Part shown: in pieces, positions 55,173 to 63,851 of the stretch | Layout: every line of letters begins with the position of its first letter | Position numbering within the stretch: the stretch's first letter is position 1 | Assembly: GCA_013415865.1 (NCBI GenBank) | Contig: CP058896.1 | Coordinates: 517,957-581,956, forward strand | Direction: 5' to 3' | Length of the DNA stretch: 64,000 nt | DNA from: Methanomassiliicoccales archaeon | Lineage (GTDB): Archaea > Thermoplasmatota > Thermoplasmata > Methanomassiliicoccales > UBA472 | Notes under the pieces: model-generated | The model's input: the letters and a program-made list of their open reading frames with translations, nothing else | Told to the model about the DNA's origin: nothing | Database searches by the model: none | Made by a program: the position numbers and the translations under genes

Positions 55173-56231
55173 TCACCCTGACCTTCTCCCACAATAGGGA
55201 CAGAATCTCATATCTGACGCTATGTCCTTTCCACAGCCCTGACATCGTGTGCCCAAAGATGAAGATGGCTCCCCTGATCTTCCTAGTTGCCAAGATGGTT
55301 GATGGCCAGGATGGAGATGTACGCCCTCCAATGACCTCAGCCTCTCGATCCTCTTGTGGATCGGAGGATGACTGGAGATGAGCCTGTCCTTCAATGACGT
55401 CGGCTCGTGATAGAATGATAGGTCGAGTGTCGCCTCCCCTGCCCAGCCCTTGCTCCTTCGAACATCTATCATCTGACCCGTGGCATGGATCTTTTCCAGT
55501 GCCCTTATCAGAGGACCCGGCCCCCCCGTCCTCAGTGAGGCCGCCTCGTCCGCATCGTATTCCAACCTCCTAGAAAATGCCATCTGACATGCCATTATGA
55601 AGAGCGGGAACATGATGACGGTGACCGCCGAGATCACGCCCCATAGAAGTAATGCGCTTCCGGACGAGGAACGTCCCTTCGAGAACAATGCCAGCAGTAT
55701 GAGTGCAACGATGAACACCAACGCACCGACGACCATAGCACAGGCACGCAGCACCAGCCCTATGCCCGTCGCCATGCACCCCAGGGCAACGTCCTTGTGA
55801 CTGATGTGCGCCATCTCATGCGCTATGACGGCCCTGAGCTCCTCCTGCGACAAGGTTCTGATCAGACCGCTGCTGATCATGATGATGTGCTCCTTCCCGA
55901 CCCCGACAGTGAAGGCGTTCGGGTCATCGTCCATAAATATGCCTACCATGGGGGTCGGAAGACCGAAGGACCTGGCGACCTCTTCTACAAGACTTTGGAC
56001 CTCCGAGGGGATGTCGCTCTGGTCAACAGTACCTCTGATGTTGCCTATCAGCAATTTCGGCATGATGAGGAGCAGCAGAAGGTTGCCCGCGATGGTGACG
56101 ATCGTCCATCCCACTAGCAATGAAAGGGAGAACCTGAACACATACCATAACAGGAGAATGAACGATACCGGTGATGCGGCCAAGAGGAGCGCTTTGGAAA
56201 TGAACACCATATCCTCCTTTTTCACATCCAT
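55173..56231 (-). CDS. htpX: HtpX-like M48 membrane metallopeptidase with zinc ribbon
   Basis: A 352-residue protease. Two N-terminal membrane helices, then NAFTVGVG, catalytic zinc motif HEMAHISH, two further helices, and RRLEYDADEAA supplying the third ligand. The C-terminus ends in a zinc ribbon CQGCGKDIASDMRFCPYCG, absent from bacterial HtpX. A membrane protein quality-control role is expected. ATG 56231 is preferred, with a GGTGG site upstream, over the upstream GTG at 56243. Confidence 0.88.
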   Translation of the reverse strand: MDVKKEDMVFISKALLLAASPVSFILLLWYVFRFSLSLLVGWTIVTIAGNLLLLLIMPKLLIGNIRGTVDQSDIPSEVQSLVEEVARSFGLPTPMVGIFMDDDPNAFTVGVGKEHIIMISSGLIRTLSQEELRAVIAHEMAHISHKDVALGCMATGIGLVLRACAMVVGALVFIVALILLALFSKGRSSSGSALLLWGVISAVTVIMFPLFIMACQMAFSRRLEYDADEAASLRTGGPGPLIRALEKIHATGQMIDVRRSKGWAGEATLDLSFYHEPTSLKDRLISSHPPIHKRIERLRSLEGVHLHPGHQPSWQLGRSGEPSSSLGTRCQGCGKDIASDMRFCPYCGRRSG

Positions 56232-56243
56232 GGGACCGACCAC

Positions 56244-57632
56244 CTACCTCCCTTCCTCCAGCTGGTGATATCTGGGGGTCTTCTCGACCTCGCAGACGTC
56301 GTCTATCTCCTCCTCGACCGTAACGTTCAGCTCCTTCAGCTTCCTCGCGCTGACCAAGAGCCTTGATTGGAACGTCGGGACCGAGCTGTTATAAGCATCG
56401 ACAGCACTGGCCAGGTGTTTCCCGACCTTCGCGTAGCTCTCCCTGAACTTGTCAATCCTGTCATACAGCTCCTTCCCGATCGAGCTTATCTTCTGCGCAT
56501 TTTCTGCGATGTGGTGCTCCCTCCATCCATGGGCGATGGCCAGCAGCAGCGCGATGAGGGTCGTCGGTGATGCCAATATGACCTTGCTGCTGACACCATA
56601 CTCTATAAGCTGGGGGTCGATCTCAAGTGCGGCGCTGAAGAACATCTCCCCCGGTATGAACATGACAACGAACTCGGGGTCGTTGTCCATCAGATCCCAA
56701 TATTTCTTCGAGGAAAGGTCGTCGATGTGCGTCCTGATCTGCCTGGCATGCCTCTCAAGGCATGACCTCCTTGTCTCCTCGTCCGAAGATTCCAAGGCCT
56801 CGAGATAGGCGGTCAGGGGCACCTTCGAGTCGACGATTATCGTCCTGTCGCCAGGGAGGTTGATGACCATGTCAGGCCTCCTCTTCCCCTCCTCGGCATC
56901 GGCCGACATCTGCTCGTCGAAGTCACAATGCTCGGTCATCCCTGCCATCTCGACCAGGCGCCTGAGGTGCATCTCACCCCATCTCCCCCTCACCCCTGGT
57001 GTCCTTAGGGCGTTCACCAGCTTTGCTGTCTCGGCCTGGAGCCTCAGCTCGTTCTCCGACAGCTGCCTTATTCCCTCCTGGATCTGGACGGTGCTCTTCA
57101 GATGGTCCTCCTCGACCTTCTTTATCACCGTGTCGAGGCTGGTCAGGGTGGAGGATATCGGCTGCAGGACGGTCTCTATGGATCTCTGCCTGCTCTCGAG
57201 GTCCATATTGGCCTTCTCCTGGAACTTCTTCAGGTTCTCCTCCGCGAGCGCGAGGAAGGACCGGTTGTTCATGTCCAAGGCCTGATAGGACAATGACCTG
57301 AAGGTCTCGGTGAACCTCTCCTCTGCCTTCGCCAGGAGCTCTACCTGTTCCTTCAGCTTCTCCCTCTCTGTCATCAGCTGCTGCCTGAGGGAGGACCTCT
57401 CTTCGATGAGCTCGGTCCTTTCTTTATGAAGACCTTCCAATTGCTGTCTCAGGTCCGTTATCGTGCCCTCCTTGTACCTGATGTTCTCGTTCAGGGCCTC
57501 TATCTGCGACCTCGATTCGGTCATCGCCTTCTCCCTGGCGGTCTCGACCCTGTCTTTGGTGACAAAATACGTAAAGCCGATGCCCATGCCCAGTCCCAGC
57601 ACCAATAGTATGATACCGATTAAGTCCTCCAT
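56244..57632 (-). CDS. rmuC: RmuC-family DNA recombination protein
   Basis: A 462-residue protein: an N-terminal membrane segment (IGIILLVLGLGMGIGFTYF), a long coiled coil (residues about 30-180), and the RmuC nuclease-like domain with GVRGRWGEMHLRRLVE, RPDMVINLPGDRTIIVDSK, and VVMFIPGEMFFSAAL. RmuC restrains sequence inversions in bacteria. It precedes the protease and the AddB-AddA pair on the same strand, consistent with a recombination-related operon. Confidence 0.9.
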   Translation of the reverse strand: MEDLIGIILLVLGLGMGIGFTYFVTKDRVETAREKAMTESRSQIEALNENIRYKEGTITDLRQQLEGLHKERTELIEERSSLRQQLMTEREKLKEQVELLAKAEERFTETFRSLSYQALDMNNRSFLALAEENLKKFQEKANMDLESRQRSIETVLQPISSTLTSLDTVIKKVEEDHLKSTVQIQEGIRQLSENELRLQAETAKLVNALRTPGVRGRWGEMHLRRLVEMAGMTEHCDFDEQMSADAEEGKRRPDMVINLPGDRTIIVDSKVPLTAYLEALESSDEETRRSCLERHARQIRTHIDDLSSKKYWDLMDNDPEFVVMFIPGEMFFSAALEIDPQLIEYGVSSKVILASPTTLIALLLAIAHGWREHHIAENAQKISSIGKELYDRIDKFRESYAKVGKHLASAVDAYNSSVPTFQSRLLVSARKLKELNVTVEEEIDDVCEVEKTPRYHQLEEGR

Positions 57633-57717
57633 GACCTCCCCACCTTTTCACTTGTCCATATCTCAGGAATATATCTTTGAGCTTGATAAAAATGCGATTT
57701 AAGGCCTCCCCTCGACC

Positions 57718-58128
57718 TCAGTACTGCCTGAACCCTTTGCAGTTGATCAGGAAATCAGCAAACCGGTCTATCAGCTTCATCAGTTCAGGTTCAGGCTCCT
57801 CGATGCTCAGGACCTTGGCCTTCTCATCGACATATTGGCTGACGATATCATTTATCTCATCATTGTTCATGGTCCTCAGGACCATCACCGTGCGCTCCAG
57901 CCCATTCTTGCTCAAAACGTTGACGGCCTTGAGGAGATGCTTCTTCTCTTGCAGCAGCCTTCCCCATCCTTCGGCCGCCTTTTGTGAGATCTCCTCCCCG
58001 TCGTTGAATATCGTGAACTCGGTCATGTCCGCGTCGAGCACATCGAGCGCATTGATGAGGACCGCATATGCCCAGATGTTGGCCTCGAAACCCTCTATGT
58101 CCGCGTTAGGTTTTAGATAGTACGTCAT
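57718..58128 (-). CDS. Hypothetical helical protein
   Basis: About 136 residues from ATG 58128, which follows GTGGGG; a longer frame from 58164 is less likely. The translation begins MTYYLKPNADIEGFEANIWA and is mostly helical, with acidic stretches (DDGEEI-like, EEPEPELMKL). There is no recognised domain. It is divergent from the aminopeptidase gene. Confidence 0.6.
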   Translation of the reverse strand: MTYYLKPNADIEGFEANIWAYAVLINALDVLDADMTEFTIFNDGEEISQKAAEGWGRLLQEKKHLLKAVNVLSKNGLERTVMVLRTMNNDEINDIVSQYVDEKAKVLSIEEPEPELMKLIDRFADFLINCKGFRQY

Positions 58129-58301
58129 TTCCCCACATCTCCGCTCGGGGCAACAATCTTTCAAAATAAATGGATGTTCTAAGACGGTTTGAGAATTGAT
58201 GATACCATGTCCGCCATCATTACGGCCTGGGCATCAGAACAGGACCGTTGCGGCCGTCCATACCAAATGAGCTATGACCTGGCCATCGACGTCCCCTCAA
58301 C

Positions 58302-58309
58302 CCATATAT
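58302..58309 (+). promoter_or_regulatory. TATA element for the M29-like aminopeptidase
   Basis: CATATATA lies 25-32 bases before the chosen ATG at 58334. Spacing fits a short or absent leader. Confidence 0.5.
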
Positions 58310-58333
58310 ACGTTCAGTTCCCCTCAGGGGGAT

Positions 58334-59398
58334 ATGGCCGATGATGCAAAGCTCAAGGAGGCCGCCTCGGTCGCACTGAAGGAATGCCTGGCGGTCAAGG
58401 AGGGGGAGAGGGTCCTGATAGTCACCAACCTCGGAGGTGATGTCTTCGAGATATGCCAGGAACTGTTCATACAGGCGAGAGAGATGAAGGCCACGCCCGT
58501 GATGGTTGTCCAGGAGGAGAAGGACAACTTCTCGTTCGCCGACCCTGCCGTCCTGGACGCGATAAGGGGCGAGCCCGATATAGTGATCGCGATCTGTCGC
58601 GGCAGGATCGGGAAGGACCCGTACGGCACTCATATCGGCTACATAGGCAGGGATGAGAGGAAGCACTCGCACATCTACGACAAGGTGCTTGAGGGCGACA
58701 AGCGCTGCAGGTCGTTCTGGTCACCGAACTGCACGAGGGACATATTTGAAAGGGGCGTGCCGATCGACTATACGGAGCTCCGACGTAACGCCAAGGCCTT
58801 GAAGGAGCTGATAGACGAAGGAAAAGAGGTCCACGTTACCTCGCCCTCCGGCACGGACATAAGGTTCAGGATAGAGGGGAGGAAGGGGCATTACGATGAC
58901 GGGGACTTCCGCCAGCCCGGTCAAGGCGGCAACCTGCCGACCGGCGAGGTGTACGTGTCGCCGGCCAATGGGACGGCAGAGGGGGCCATAGTGTTCGACG
59001 GTACCATCGACCTAGACACCGCCGCCGAGCTCCCTGATGAGCCTGTGAGGGTAAGGTTCGAAAAGGGATTTGCCGTTGAGATATCCGGGAAGGAGACCGC
59101 AAGGAAGTTACGTGAGCTCCTCGATAGGTCGGAGGCGCAGGCGAGGGGCCTTGGCAAGCTCGAGGATGCGAAGAACACGAGGCACCTGGGCGAGATGGGC
59201 ATCGGTCTGAACCCCAGGGCAAAGATGTCCTGCAACATCCTGGAGGACGAGAAGGTGGGCGGCACGGTGCATTTCGCCATAGGCATGAACCTTGAGAACG
59301 ACGCCCATGCCATGATACATCTGGACTGCCTCGTTCTCCGTCCTGACGTCTTCATCGATGGACGACAGGTGATGAAGGAAGGCAGGCCTCTGGTCTGA
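58334..59398 (+). CDS. M29-family aminopeptidase
   Basis: A 354-residue protein resembling aminopeptidase T/AmpS. Metal-site residues expected for M29 are visible: Glu in HLGEMGIGLNP, Glu and His in LEDEKVGGTVHFAIGMN, and the His-x-Asp of AMIHLDCLV. It ends with VLRPDVFIDGRQVMKEG, a family hallmark. The extended frame from 58274 is disfavoured: the ATG at 58334 is preceded by AGGGGG and a TATA at the expected distance. Confidence 0.85.
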   Translation: MADDAKLKEAASVALKECLAVKEGERVLIVTNLGGDVFEICQELFIQAREMKATPVMVVQEEKDNFSFADPAVLDAIRGEPDIVIAICRGRIGKDPYGTHIGYIGRDERKHSHIYDKVLEGDKRCRSFWSPNCTRDIFERGVPIDYTELRRNAKALKELIDEGKEVHVTSPSGTDIRFRIEGRKGHYDDGDFRQPGQGGNLPTGEVYVSPANGTAEGAIVFDGTIDLDTAAELPDEPVRVRFEKGFAVEISGKETARKLRELLDRSEAQARGLGKLEDAKNTRHLGEMGIGLNPRAKMSCNILEDEKVGGTVHFAIGMNLENDAHAMIHLDCLVLRPDVFIDGRQVMKEGRPLV

Positions 59399-59409
59399 GG
59401 TGGTGATGG

Positions 59410-59916
59410 ATGGCGGAGAAGGTCTATGGGCTGAACGTCGGGGACAAGGCACCGGACTTCGAGCTCCCCAAGGAGGACAATGAGCCCGTCAGGCTGAGCT
59501 CGTTCATCGGCAAGAGACCTGTCATCCTGGCGTTCTACCCTTCCGACTTCGGCATGATGTGCACCGTCGAGATTAAGGGCCTGAAGGAGTACTATCCGCA
59601 GCTCAAGGATATCTGCACGCTCCTCCCGATAAGCACGAACACCACCTATTCCCATGGCAATTGGATCATCGCCCTCGACCTGCCGTTCTCGCTCCTCAGC
59701 GACCGGGATGGAAAGGTCTCGAGGATGTATGATGTGATGCCCGACCCGAACGACATCGCCTATGGCTACCTGGAGGGCGGAAGGAGCTACAGGTGCGTGT
59801 TCATACTCGACCTCAAAGGGGTCATAAGATACAAGTGGGCCCCGGAGGACCCCTCCCTGGAGCCTGACTACGATGAGCTCGTCAGGGTGTGCACCGAGCT
59901 GATGAAGGAGAGATGA
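59410..59916 (+). CDS. AhpC/TSA-family peroxiredoxin, unusual active site (A)
   Basis: A 168-residue thioredoxin-fold peroxiredoxin. VGDKAPDFELP begins the fold; the peroxidatic Cys lies in FYPSDFGMMCTVE. Relative to the consensus P-x3-T-x2-C the Thr is Gly here, which removes a residue normally important for peroxide activation. A further Cys in SYRCVFILD may be the resolving one. Eleven bases after the aminopeptidase stop and paralogous to the next gene. Confidence 0.87.
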   Translation: MAEKVYGLNVGDKAPDFELPKEDNEPVRLSSFIGKRPVILAFYPSDFGMMCTVEIKGLKEYYPQLKDICTLLPISTNTTYSHGNWIIALDLPFSLLSDRDGKVSRMYDVMPDPNDIAYGYLEGGRSYRCVFILDLKGVIRYKWAPEDPSLEPDYDELVRVCTELMKER

Positions 59917-59966
59917 TCGGTCAGGGACCAAAACAATCTTTAACCATATGGACAGCTCCCGTTGTG

Positions 59967-60455
59967 ATGATAACAGGAAAGGCCCCTCCGCTCGGTACCA
60001 AGGTGGTAGACTTCACCCTGCCCGATGAGAGCAACAGACCGGTGGGCCTGAGCGAACTTAGGGCGGACGGCCCTGTGCTGATCTTCTTCTATCCGTCCGA
60101 CTTCGGCATGCTGTGCTCGATACAGATGGGCGAGGTGCGGGACAAGTACCAGCAGTTCGTCGATGCCGGGGTGAGGGTGGTCGGTATCAGCACGAACACT
60201 TACTATTCGCACGCCGCCTGGCGCTCGAACATGCGGCTGCCGTTCACCCTGCTCTCTGATGTGGATGGTAAGGTGGCAGAGGCCTTCGGCGTCCTCTGCC
60301 CCAAGGACAGCTGGTTCAAGGGCAGGGCATGCAGGTCGGCCTTCATAATCTCGAAGGAGGGCGTGCTCCTCTACGCTTGGGTCCCGGAGGACACGCATCA
60401 GACGCCCGACATCGACGGTCTGATCAAGGAATGCAGGAAGATCACCGGGAGATGA
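59967..60455 (+). CDS. AhpC/TSA-family peroxiredoxin, unusual active site (B)
   Basis: About 162 residues from the ATG at 59967; an ATG at 59913, overlapping the preceding stop (ATGA), would add 18 residues that lack conserved features. APPLGTKVVDFTLPDE begins the fold; the active site reads FYPSDFGMLCSIQ, again with Gly in place of the usual Thr. A Cys in GRACRSAFII matches the second Cys of the paralogue. TTTAAC at about 59939-59945 could be a promoter element. Confidence 0.82.
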   Translation: MITGKAPPLGTKVVDFTLPDESNRPVGLSELRADGPVLIFFYPSDFGMLCSIQMGEVRDKYQQFVDAGVRVVGISTNTYYSHAAWRSNMRLPFTLLSDVDGKVAEAFGVLCPKDSWFKGRACRSAFIISKEGVLLYAWVPEDTHQTPDIDGLIKECRKITGR

Positions 60456-61148
60456 TCATGCGAGGTCCGCATCGGTCACCACCAGCCTTGATGACGACCT
60501 GTCCTCTTCCACATAGCTGGAAAGCACTTTGATCGGACGGGAGTGCAAAGGCGATGAGAGCACGAGGGTCTCGTACTCCCCGCCCTCGCCGGAGACGTTG
60601 ATGCCAAACCTCTTCTTAAGACGTATAAGCTCGTCTATCGCGAAGGTGTCGATCTCCCTGCCCAGCCAGCTTCTGTCCATGCCCTCCACGAAGGTGCCGA
60701 CGATGATGGCCCTGATGCCTGCGGCGACCATGTCCCTCAGGAGCATCTCCTGGTCCTTCCTCCATAGGGGGGAGAGGCATCTCAGCCCCGACCGTTCGCA
60801 GACGCCGTTGATCCTGTCCCATTGGTAGTCCGACGCGATCGCACCGGTGACGACGCCGTCGACGTCAAGAGCTGAAAGCTCATCGCTCAACGCACGCAGG
60901 TCGTCCTTCTCCTCGCCGCTCGTCCTCACCATCCTGACCTCCTTGCCCATCGACCTCGAATGCAGGGGCATGAGGTCCAGGTTCAACGTGTGGAAGAGCA
61001 TGGCATAGGGGTCCCTCGGCACCATGGTGACGAGCACCGTCACCTCATGGCCCATCTGCTCTTCCAGATAGAGCGCGTATGTCGAGTCCTTCCCTCCAGA
61101 GAAAAGTGCGGCGAGCTTCACGTCAGGCCGATGTCCCTCGCCTCTCAT
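60456..61148 (-). CDS. Diphthine-ammonia ligase family (DphE/DPH6-type, ATP-PPase)
   Basis: A 230-residue N-type ATP pyrophosphatase. VKLAALFSGGKDSTYALY carries the SGGKDS PP-loop, followed by ITGAI-like GVVTGAIASDYQWDRI and GEGGEYETLVL, typical of the DUF71 family that makes diphthamide on EF2. The upstream in-frame extension to 61316 runs through the start of the next forward gene and is rejected; ATG 61148 has AAGGTTG upstream. It is divergent from the small zinc-ribbon gene. Confidence 0.87.
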   Translation of the reverse strand: MRGEGHRPDVKLAALFSGGKDSTYALYLEEQMGHEVTVLVTMVPRDPYAMLFHTLNLDLMPLHSRSMGKEVRMVRTSGEEKDDLRALSDELSALDVDGVVTGAIASDYQWDRINGVCERSGLRCLSPLWRKDQEMLLRDMVAAGIRAIIVGTFVEGMDRSWLGREIDTFAIDELIRLKKRFGINVSGEGGEYETLVLSSPLHSRPIKVLSSYVEEDRSSSRLVVTDADLA

Positions 61149-61194
61149 CAACCTTGCTAGGAGAAAATATCTAGGGCCTCGACAATGCCAGGTC

Positions 61195-61344
61195 ATGTAC
61201 TGCCCCAAGTGCGGCAAGACGATACCGGACGAGAGGTTGGAGGAGATCAACAGGACCCTGGTCGAGAGGTTCAACAAGGATTCGTTGTCCAAGGGCCTCT
61301 GCCCTGTCTGCGGCACGAAACTGATAGCGCCGAAGAGGAAGTGA
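61195..61344 (+). CDS. 49-residue double-CxxC zinc-ribbon protein
   Basis: ATG at 61195 to TGA at 61342-61344. The translation starts MYCPKCGKTIPDERLEE and has a second pair in GLCPVCGTKL near the end, with a helical middle. Two CxxC pairs suit one zinc. It is five bases upstream of the creatininase-family gene (61349) and probably co-transcribed. AAAATATC at about 61164-61171 may be its TATA. Function unknown. Confidence 0.72.
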   Translation: MYCPKCGKTIPDERLEEINRTLVERFNKDSLSKGLCPVCGTKLIAPKRK

Positions 61345-61348
61345 TGAC

Positions 61349-62062
61349 ATGAGGATCGAGGAGATGAGCTCGGTGGATTTCGCCAAGGCGGTGAAGAAAG
61401 GCCCTGTGGTCATACTTCCCTTTGGGGCGGTCGAGGCGCACGGTGAGCATCTGCCCTTGGGAACGGACTCGTTCCAGCCCATGTATGTCGCAGATGAGGT
61501 CGCCAGGAGGATAGGAGGGCTCGTGGCCCCGATAGTGGCATATGGGCAGCACAGCTCCACAAGGCGGATGCCCGGCACGCTGGGCATAAGGATGGAGACC
61601 CTCAAGGCGGTCGCCATAGATGTGGTCTCATCGCTCTATGACCAAGGCATCAGGAAGGTCGTGATATTGACAGGCCACGCCGGGACCGTGCACATGGCCG
61701 CCCTCAAGTCCGCAGGAGAGGAGCTTGTCTGGAAATATGAGGACCTTCAGCTCATGGTGCTCTCCGATTATGATTATGCGTTCAAGATGAAGGACGAGCT
61801 CTGCGGAGAGGAGGACGATGGCCATGGGGGCATAATCGAGACCTCCAGGGTCTTGGCGCTGAGGCCCGAGCTTGTAAAGAAGAAAAGGAGGCGCGGATGC
61901 GCGACGAGCCCGAACTTCATGGTCGTCCGTCATCCGGAGAGGTTCTATCCCGACTGCTTCGTCGGGGATGCGGCAAAGGCCAGTGCCGAGAAGGGCAAGA
62001 AGGTGAACGATTTCGTGGTCGAGAAGCTGACCGCGGCGATCAAGATGAACTTCGGGGTCTGA
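61349..62062 (+). CDS. Creatininase-family amidohydrolase (ArfB-like candidate)
   Basis: A 237-residue protein. Metal and catalytic residues typical of the fold are visible: GAVEAHGEHLPLGTDSF (E, H, D), TGHAGTVHMAALKSA (H) and HGGIIETS (E). Archaeal members include the FAPy-riboflavin/F420 pathway hydrolase ArfB (2-amino-5-formylamino-6-ribosylaminopyrimidinone 5'-phosphate deformylase). The exact substrate here is inferred. The gene sits between the zinc-ribbon and rpiA genes with gaps of 1-5 bases. Confidence 0.8.
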   Translation: MRIEEMSSVDFAKAVKKGPVVILPFGAVEAHGEHLPLGTDSFQPMYVADEVARRIGGLVAPIVAYGQHSSTRRMPGTLGIRMETLKAVAIDVVSSLYDQGIRKVVILTGHAGTVHMAALKSAGEELVWKYEDLQLMVLSDYDYAFKMKDELCGEEDDGHGGIIETSRVLALRPELVKKKRRRGCATSPNFMVVRHPERFYPDCFVGDAAKASAEKGKKVNDFVVEKLTAAIKMNFGV

Positions 62063-62063
62063 C

Positions 62064-62729
62064 ATGAGCGAACTTAAAAAGGCGGCGGAGAGGGCGGTCG
62101 GGCTCGTCAAGGACGGCATGATATTGGGCCTGGGCACCGGAAGCACCACATATTACGCGGTGGAGGCGATCGGAAGGCTCGTCGCCCAGGGGTATGACCT
62201 CAAAGGTGTTCCGACGTCCAAGGCCACCGAGGAGCAGGCGAGGAGACTGGGCATACCTCTCTTAGAGCTTGACGACGTGGACCGTATCGACCTCACCATC
62301 GATGGCGCGGACGAGGTCGACGGAAGGATGGACCTGATCAAGGGGATGGGCGGCGCCCTTCTGAGGGAGAAGATGGTCGCGTACGTGTCAAGGCAGGAGG
62401 TCATCATCGTCGATGGGTCAAAGATGGTCGACAAGCTAGGTACGAGGTCGCCGCTCCCGGTGGAGGTCGTGAGGTTCGGGCATAAAAGGACGAGAAGGCA
62501 CCTCGAGATGCTTGGCTGCCAACCGGAGCTCAAGGGCGGGGCGACGCCTTTCATCACCGACAACGGGAACTACATCTACAACTGCAGGTTCGATTGCATC
62601 GAGGACCCCTATGCCCTCGAGCTACAGCTCAAACAGATACCGGGCGTGGTAGAGACCGGTCTGTTCCTGAGAATGGCCACAAAGGTCGTGATCGCCCGGG
62701 AGAACGGCATAGAGATAAGAGAACGCTAG
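62064..62729 (+). CDS. rpiA: Ribose-5-phosphate isomerase A
   Basis: A 221-residue aldose-ketose isomerase of the pentose phosphate route. LGLGTGSTTYYAVEAIG is the phosphate-binding loop, DLTIDGADEVD the acidic catalytic motif, and KGMGGALLREKMVA and KLGTRSPLPVEVV follow. Starts one base after the creatininase-family gene. Confidence 0.94.
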   Translation: MSELKKAAERAVGLVKDGMILGLGTGSTTYYAVEAIGRLVAQGYDLKGVPTSKATEEQARRLGIPLLELDDVDRIDLTIDGADEVDGRMDLIKGMGGALLREKMVAYVSRQEVIIVDGSKMVDKLGTRSPLPVEVVRFGHKRTRRHLEMLGCQPELKGGATPFITDNGNYIYNCRFDCIEDPYALELQLKQIPGVVETGLFLRMATKVVIARENGIEIRER

Positions 62730-62763
62730 AAGGTCATGGATAAATGGTTTGTCACTAAGGGGG

Positions 62764-63144
62764 TCAGGGACCCTGTCCCTGCTGGGCCTGTTGCTTCAGC
62801 AGCTCTATGTTCGCCTCGATCCTCTCGATGCGCTTCCTCTCTTCTTTTTCCAATGTCTCTATGATCCTTTCAAAAGGTATCGCGAGCTTGTACGAATGCA
62901 CAGGCCTGCCCTTTCCCTCTTTCTTTATGTCACGCTTGATGACCCACTTGCGCCTTCTTAGCTCCTGCATCGCTATCGAGACCTCTGGCTGCCTCAGCTG
63001 GGTAGAAAGCTCGATGTCGACCGACGTGGTCTCCTCCTTCTTGCGCAGGTAGGCCAACGTCTTGGCGACGTTCTTGGGCATGCCTGTGCCCATCAGTATC
63101 TCGACGAGCGTCTCGTCTTTCTTGTTAAAGCCTCTCTCGACCAT
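62764..63144 (-). CDS. Winged-helix transcriptional regulator
   Basis: About 126 residues. GMPKNVAKTLAYLRK, then VDIELSTQLRQPEVSIAMQELRRRKWV forms the HTH with a recognition helix and a wing (KEGKGRPVHSYKL). A C-terminal coiled helix (IIETLEKEERKRIERIEANI) probably dimerises. Start uncertain: ATG 63144, or TTG at 63150 with GGGGAG at better spacing. Target unknown. Confidence 0.78.
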   Translation of the reverse strand: MVERGFNKKDETLVEILMGTGMPKNVAKTLAYLRKKEETTSVDIELSTQLRQPEVSIAMQELRRRKWVIKRDIKKEGKGRPVHSYKLAIPFERIIETLEKEERKRIERIEANIELLKQQAQQGQGP

Positions 63145-63348
63145 TTTCAAACACGCTCCCCTTAGTAAAACGGTTTATTCGATTTTGAACGGTTCCTTAA
63201 AAACATTTATTATGTCGTAGATATAAATGATTTTCTATTTCTCATTATTATTGAAATGCCTGGATAAGATGCTGGCATATGATTTAATTGTAACAGTCCC
63301 AGATAAATTATGCCTCTTCTCGTGATTATAATGCCATTACTAAAATAA

Positions 63349-63520
63349 TTTAAATATTCCCTAAGGGCGCGATCAGCTTCTGGCGGTCGACCGGTATGAG
63401 CCGTTTACAAGGGCGCCCCTTACATGATGAACATGCCCCTCCGGCCCTTGACATTTTGACCTCTGGAATAGCATCGCTGCATCATGGCCAGCATACTTCC
63501 AGATGGCCTCATAGTGCTAA
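63349..63520 (+). other. TATA box plus GC-rich palindromic segment, possible leader or ncRNA
   Basis: TTTAAATA (63349-63356) is followed 28 bases later by the perfect palindrome CGGTCGACCG (63384-63393) and a GC-rich stretch in an otherwise AT-rich gap. TAAGGGCGC (63362-63370) can pair with GCGCCCCTTA (63413-63422) with one bulge. A second TATA for L44e follows at 63525. It may be an RNA gene or a regulated leader. Not recognised. Confidence 0.35.
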
Positions 63521-63524
63521 GAGT

Positions 63525-63532
63525 TTAAATAA
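63525..63532 (+). promoter_or_regulatory. TATA box for rpl44e-rps27e
   Basis: TTTAAATA lies about 45 bases before ATG 63573, giving a leader of about 17 bases with a GGGTGAT ribosome site six bases ahead of the start. Confidence 0.5.
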
Positions 63533-63572
63533 TAATTGAGTATTAGGGCTCCTTCATCCAAGGGTGATATTG

Positions 63573-63851
63573 ATGAAGATGCCCAGGGCGATCAAGACTT
63601 ACTGTCCCACTTGCAAGGTCCACACCGACCATGAGGTCGAGAGGGTCAAGAAGAAGAAGGCAAGTGAGCTCAAGTGGGGCCAGAGGAGATTCAGGAGGGC
63701 CACCTCAGGTTATGGAGGTTTCCCAAGGCCAAAGCCGGAGGGGCGTGAGAAGCCCACCAAGAGGATCTCCCTCAGATACCGCTGCAAGAAATGCAAGAAA
63801 GCGCACCAGAAGCCATGCTTCCGTGCAAAGAAGTTCGAGCTGACGGAGTGA
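63573..63851 (+). CDS. rpl44e: Large ribosomal subunit protein L44e
   Basis: A 92-residue basic zinc-ribbon ribosomal protein. [17 protein letters not shown] and [21 protein letters not shown] hold the two zinc-binding pairs, with a lysine/arginine-rich centre. ATG 63573 follows GGGTGAT; the frame from 63564 adds three residues and is less likely. It overlaps rps27e (TGATG). Confidence 0.95.
   Translation: MKMPRAIKTYCPTCKVHTDHEVERVKKKKASELKWGQRRFRRATSGYGGFPRPKPEGREKPTKRISLRYRCKKCKKAHQKPCFRAKKFELTE

Noticed and set aside
61171-61617. Reverse 148-codon frame over the zinc-ribbon and creatininase-family genes
   Set aside because: Antisense shadow; the forward frame has clear conserved Cys and metal-binding residues.
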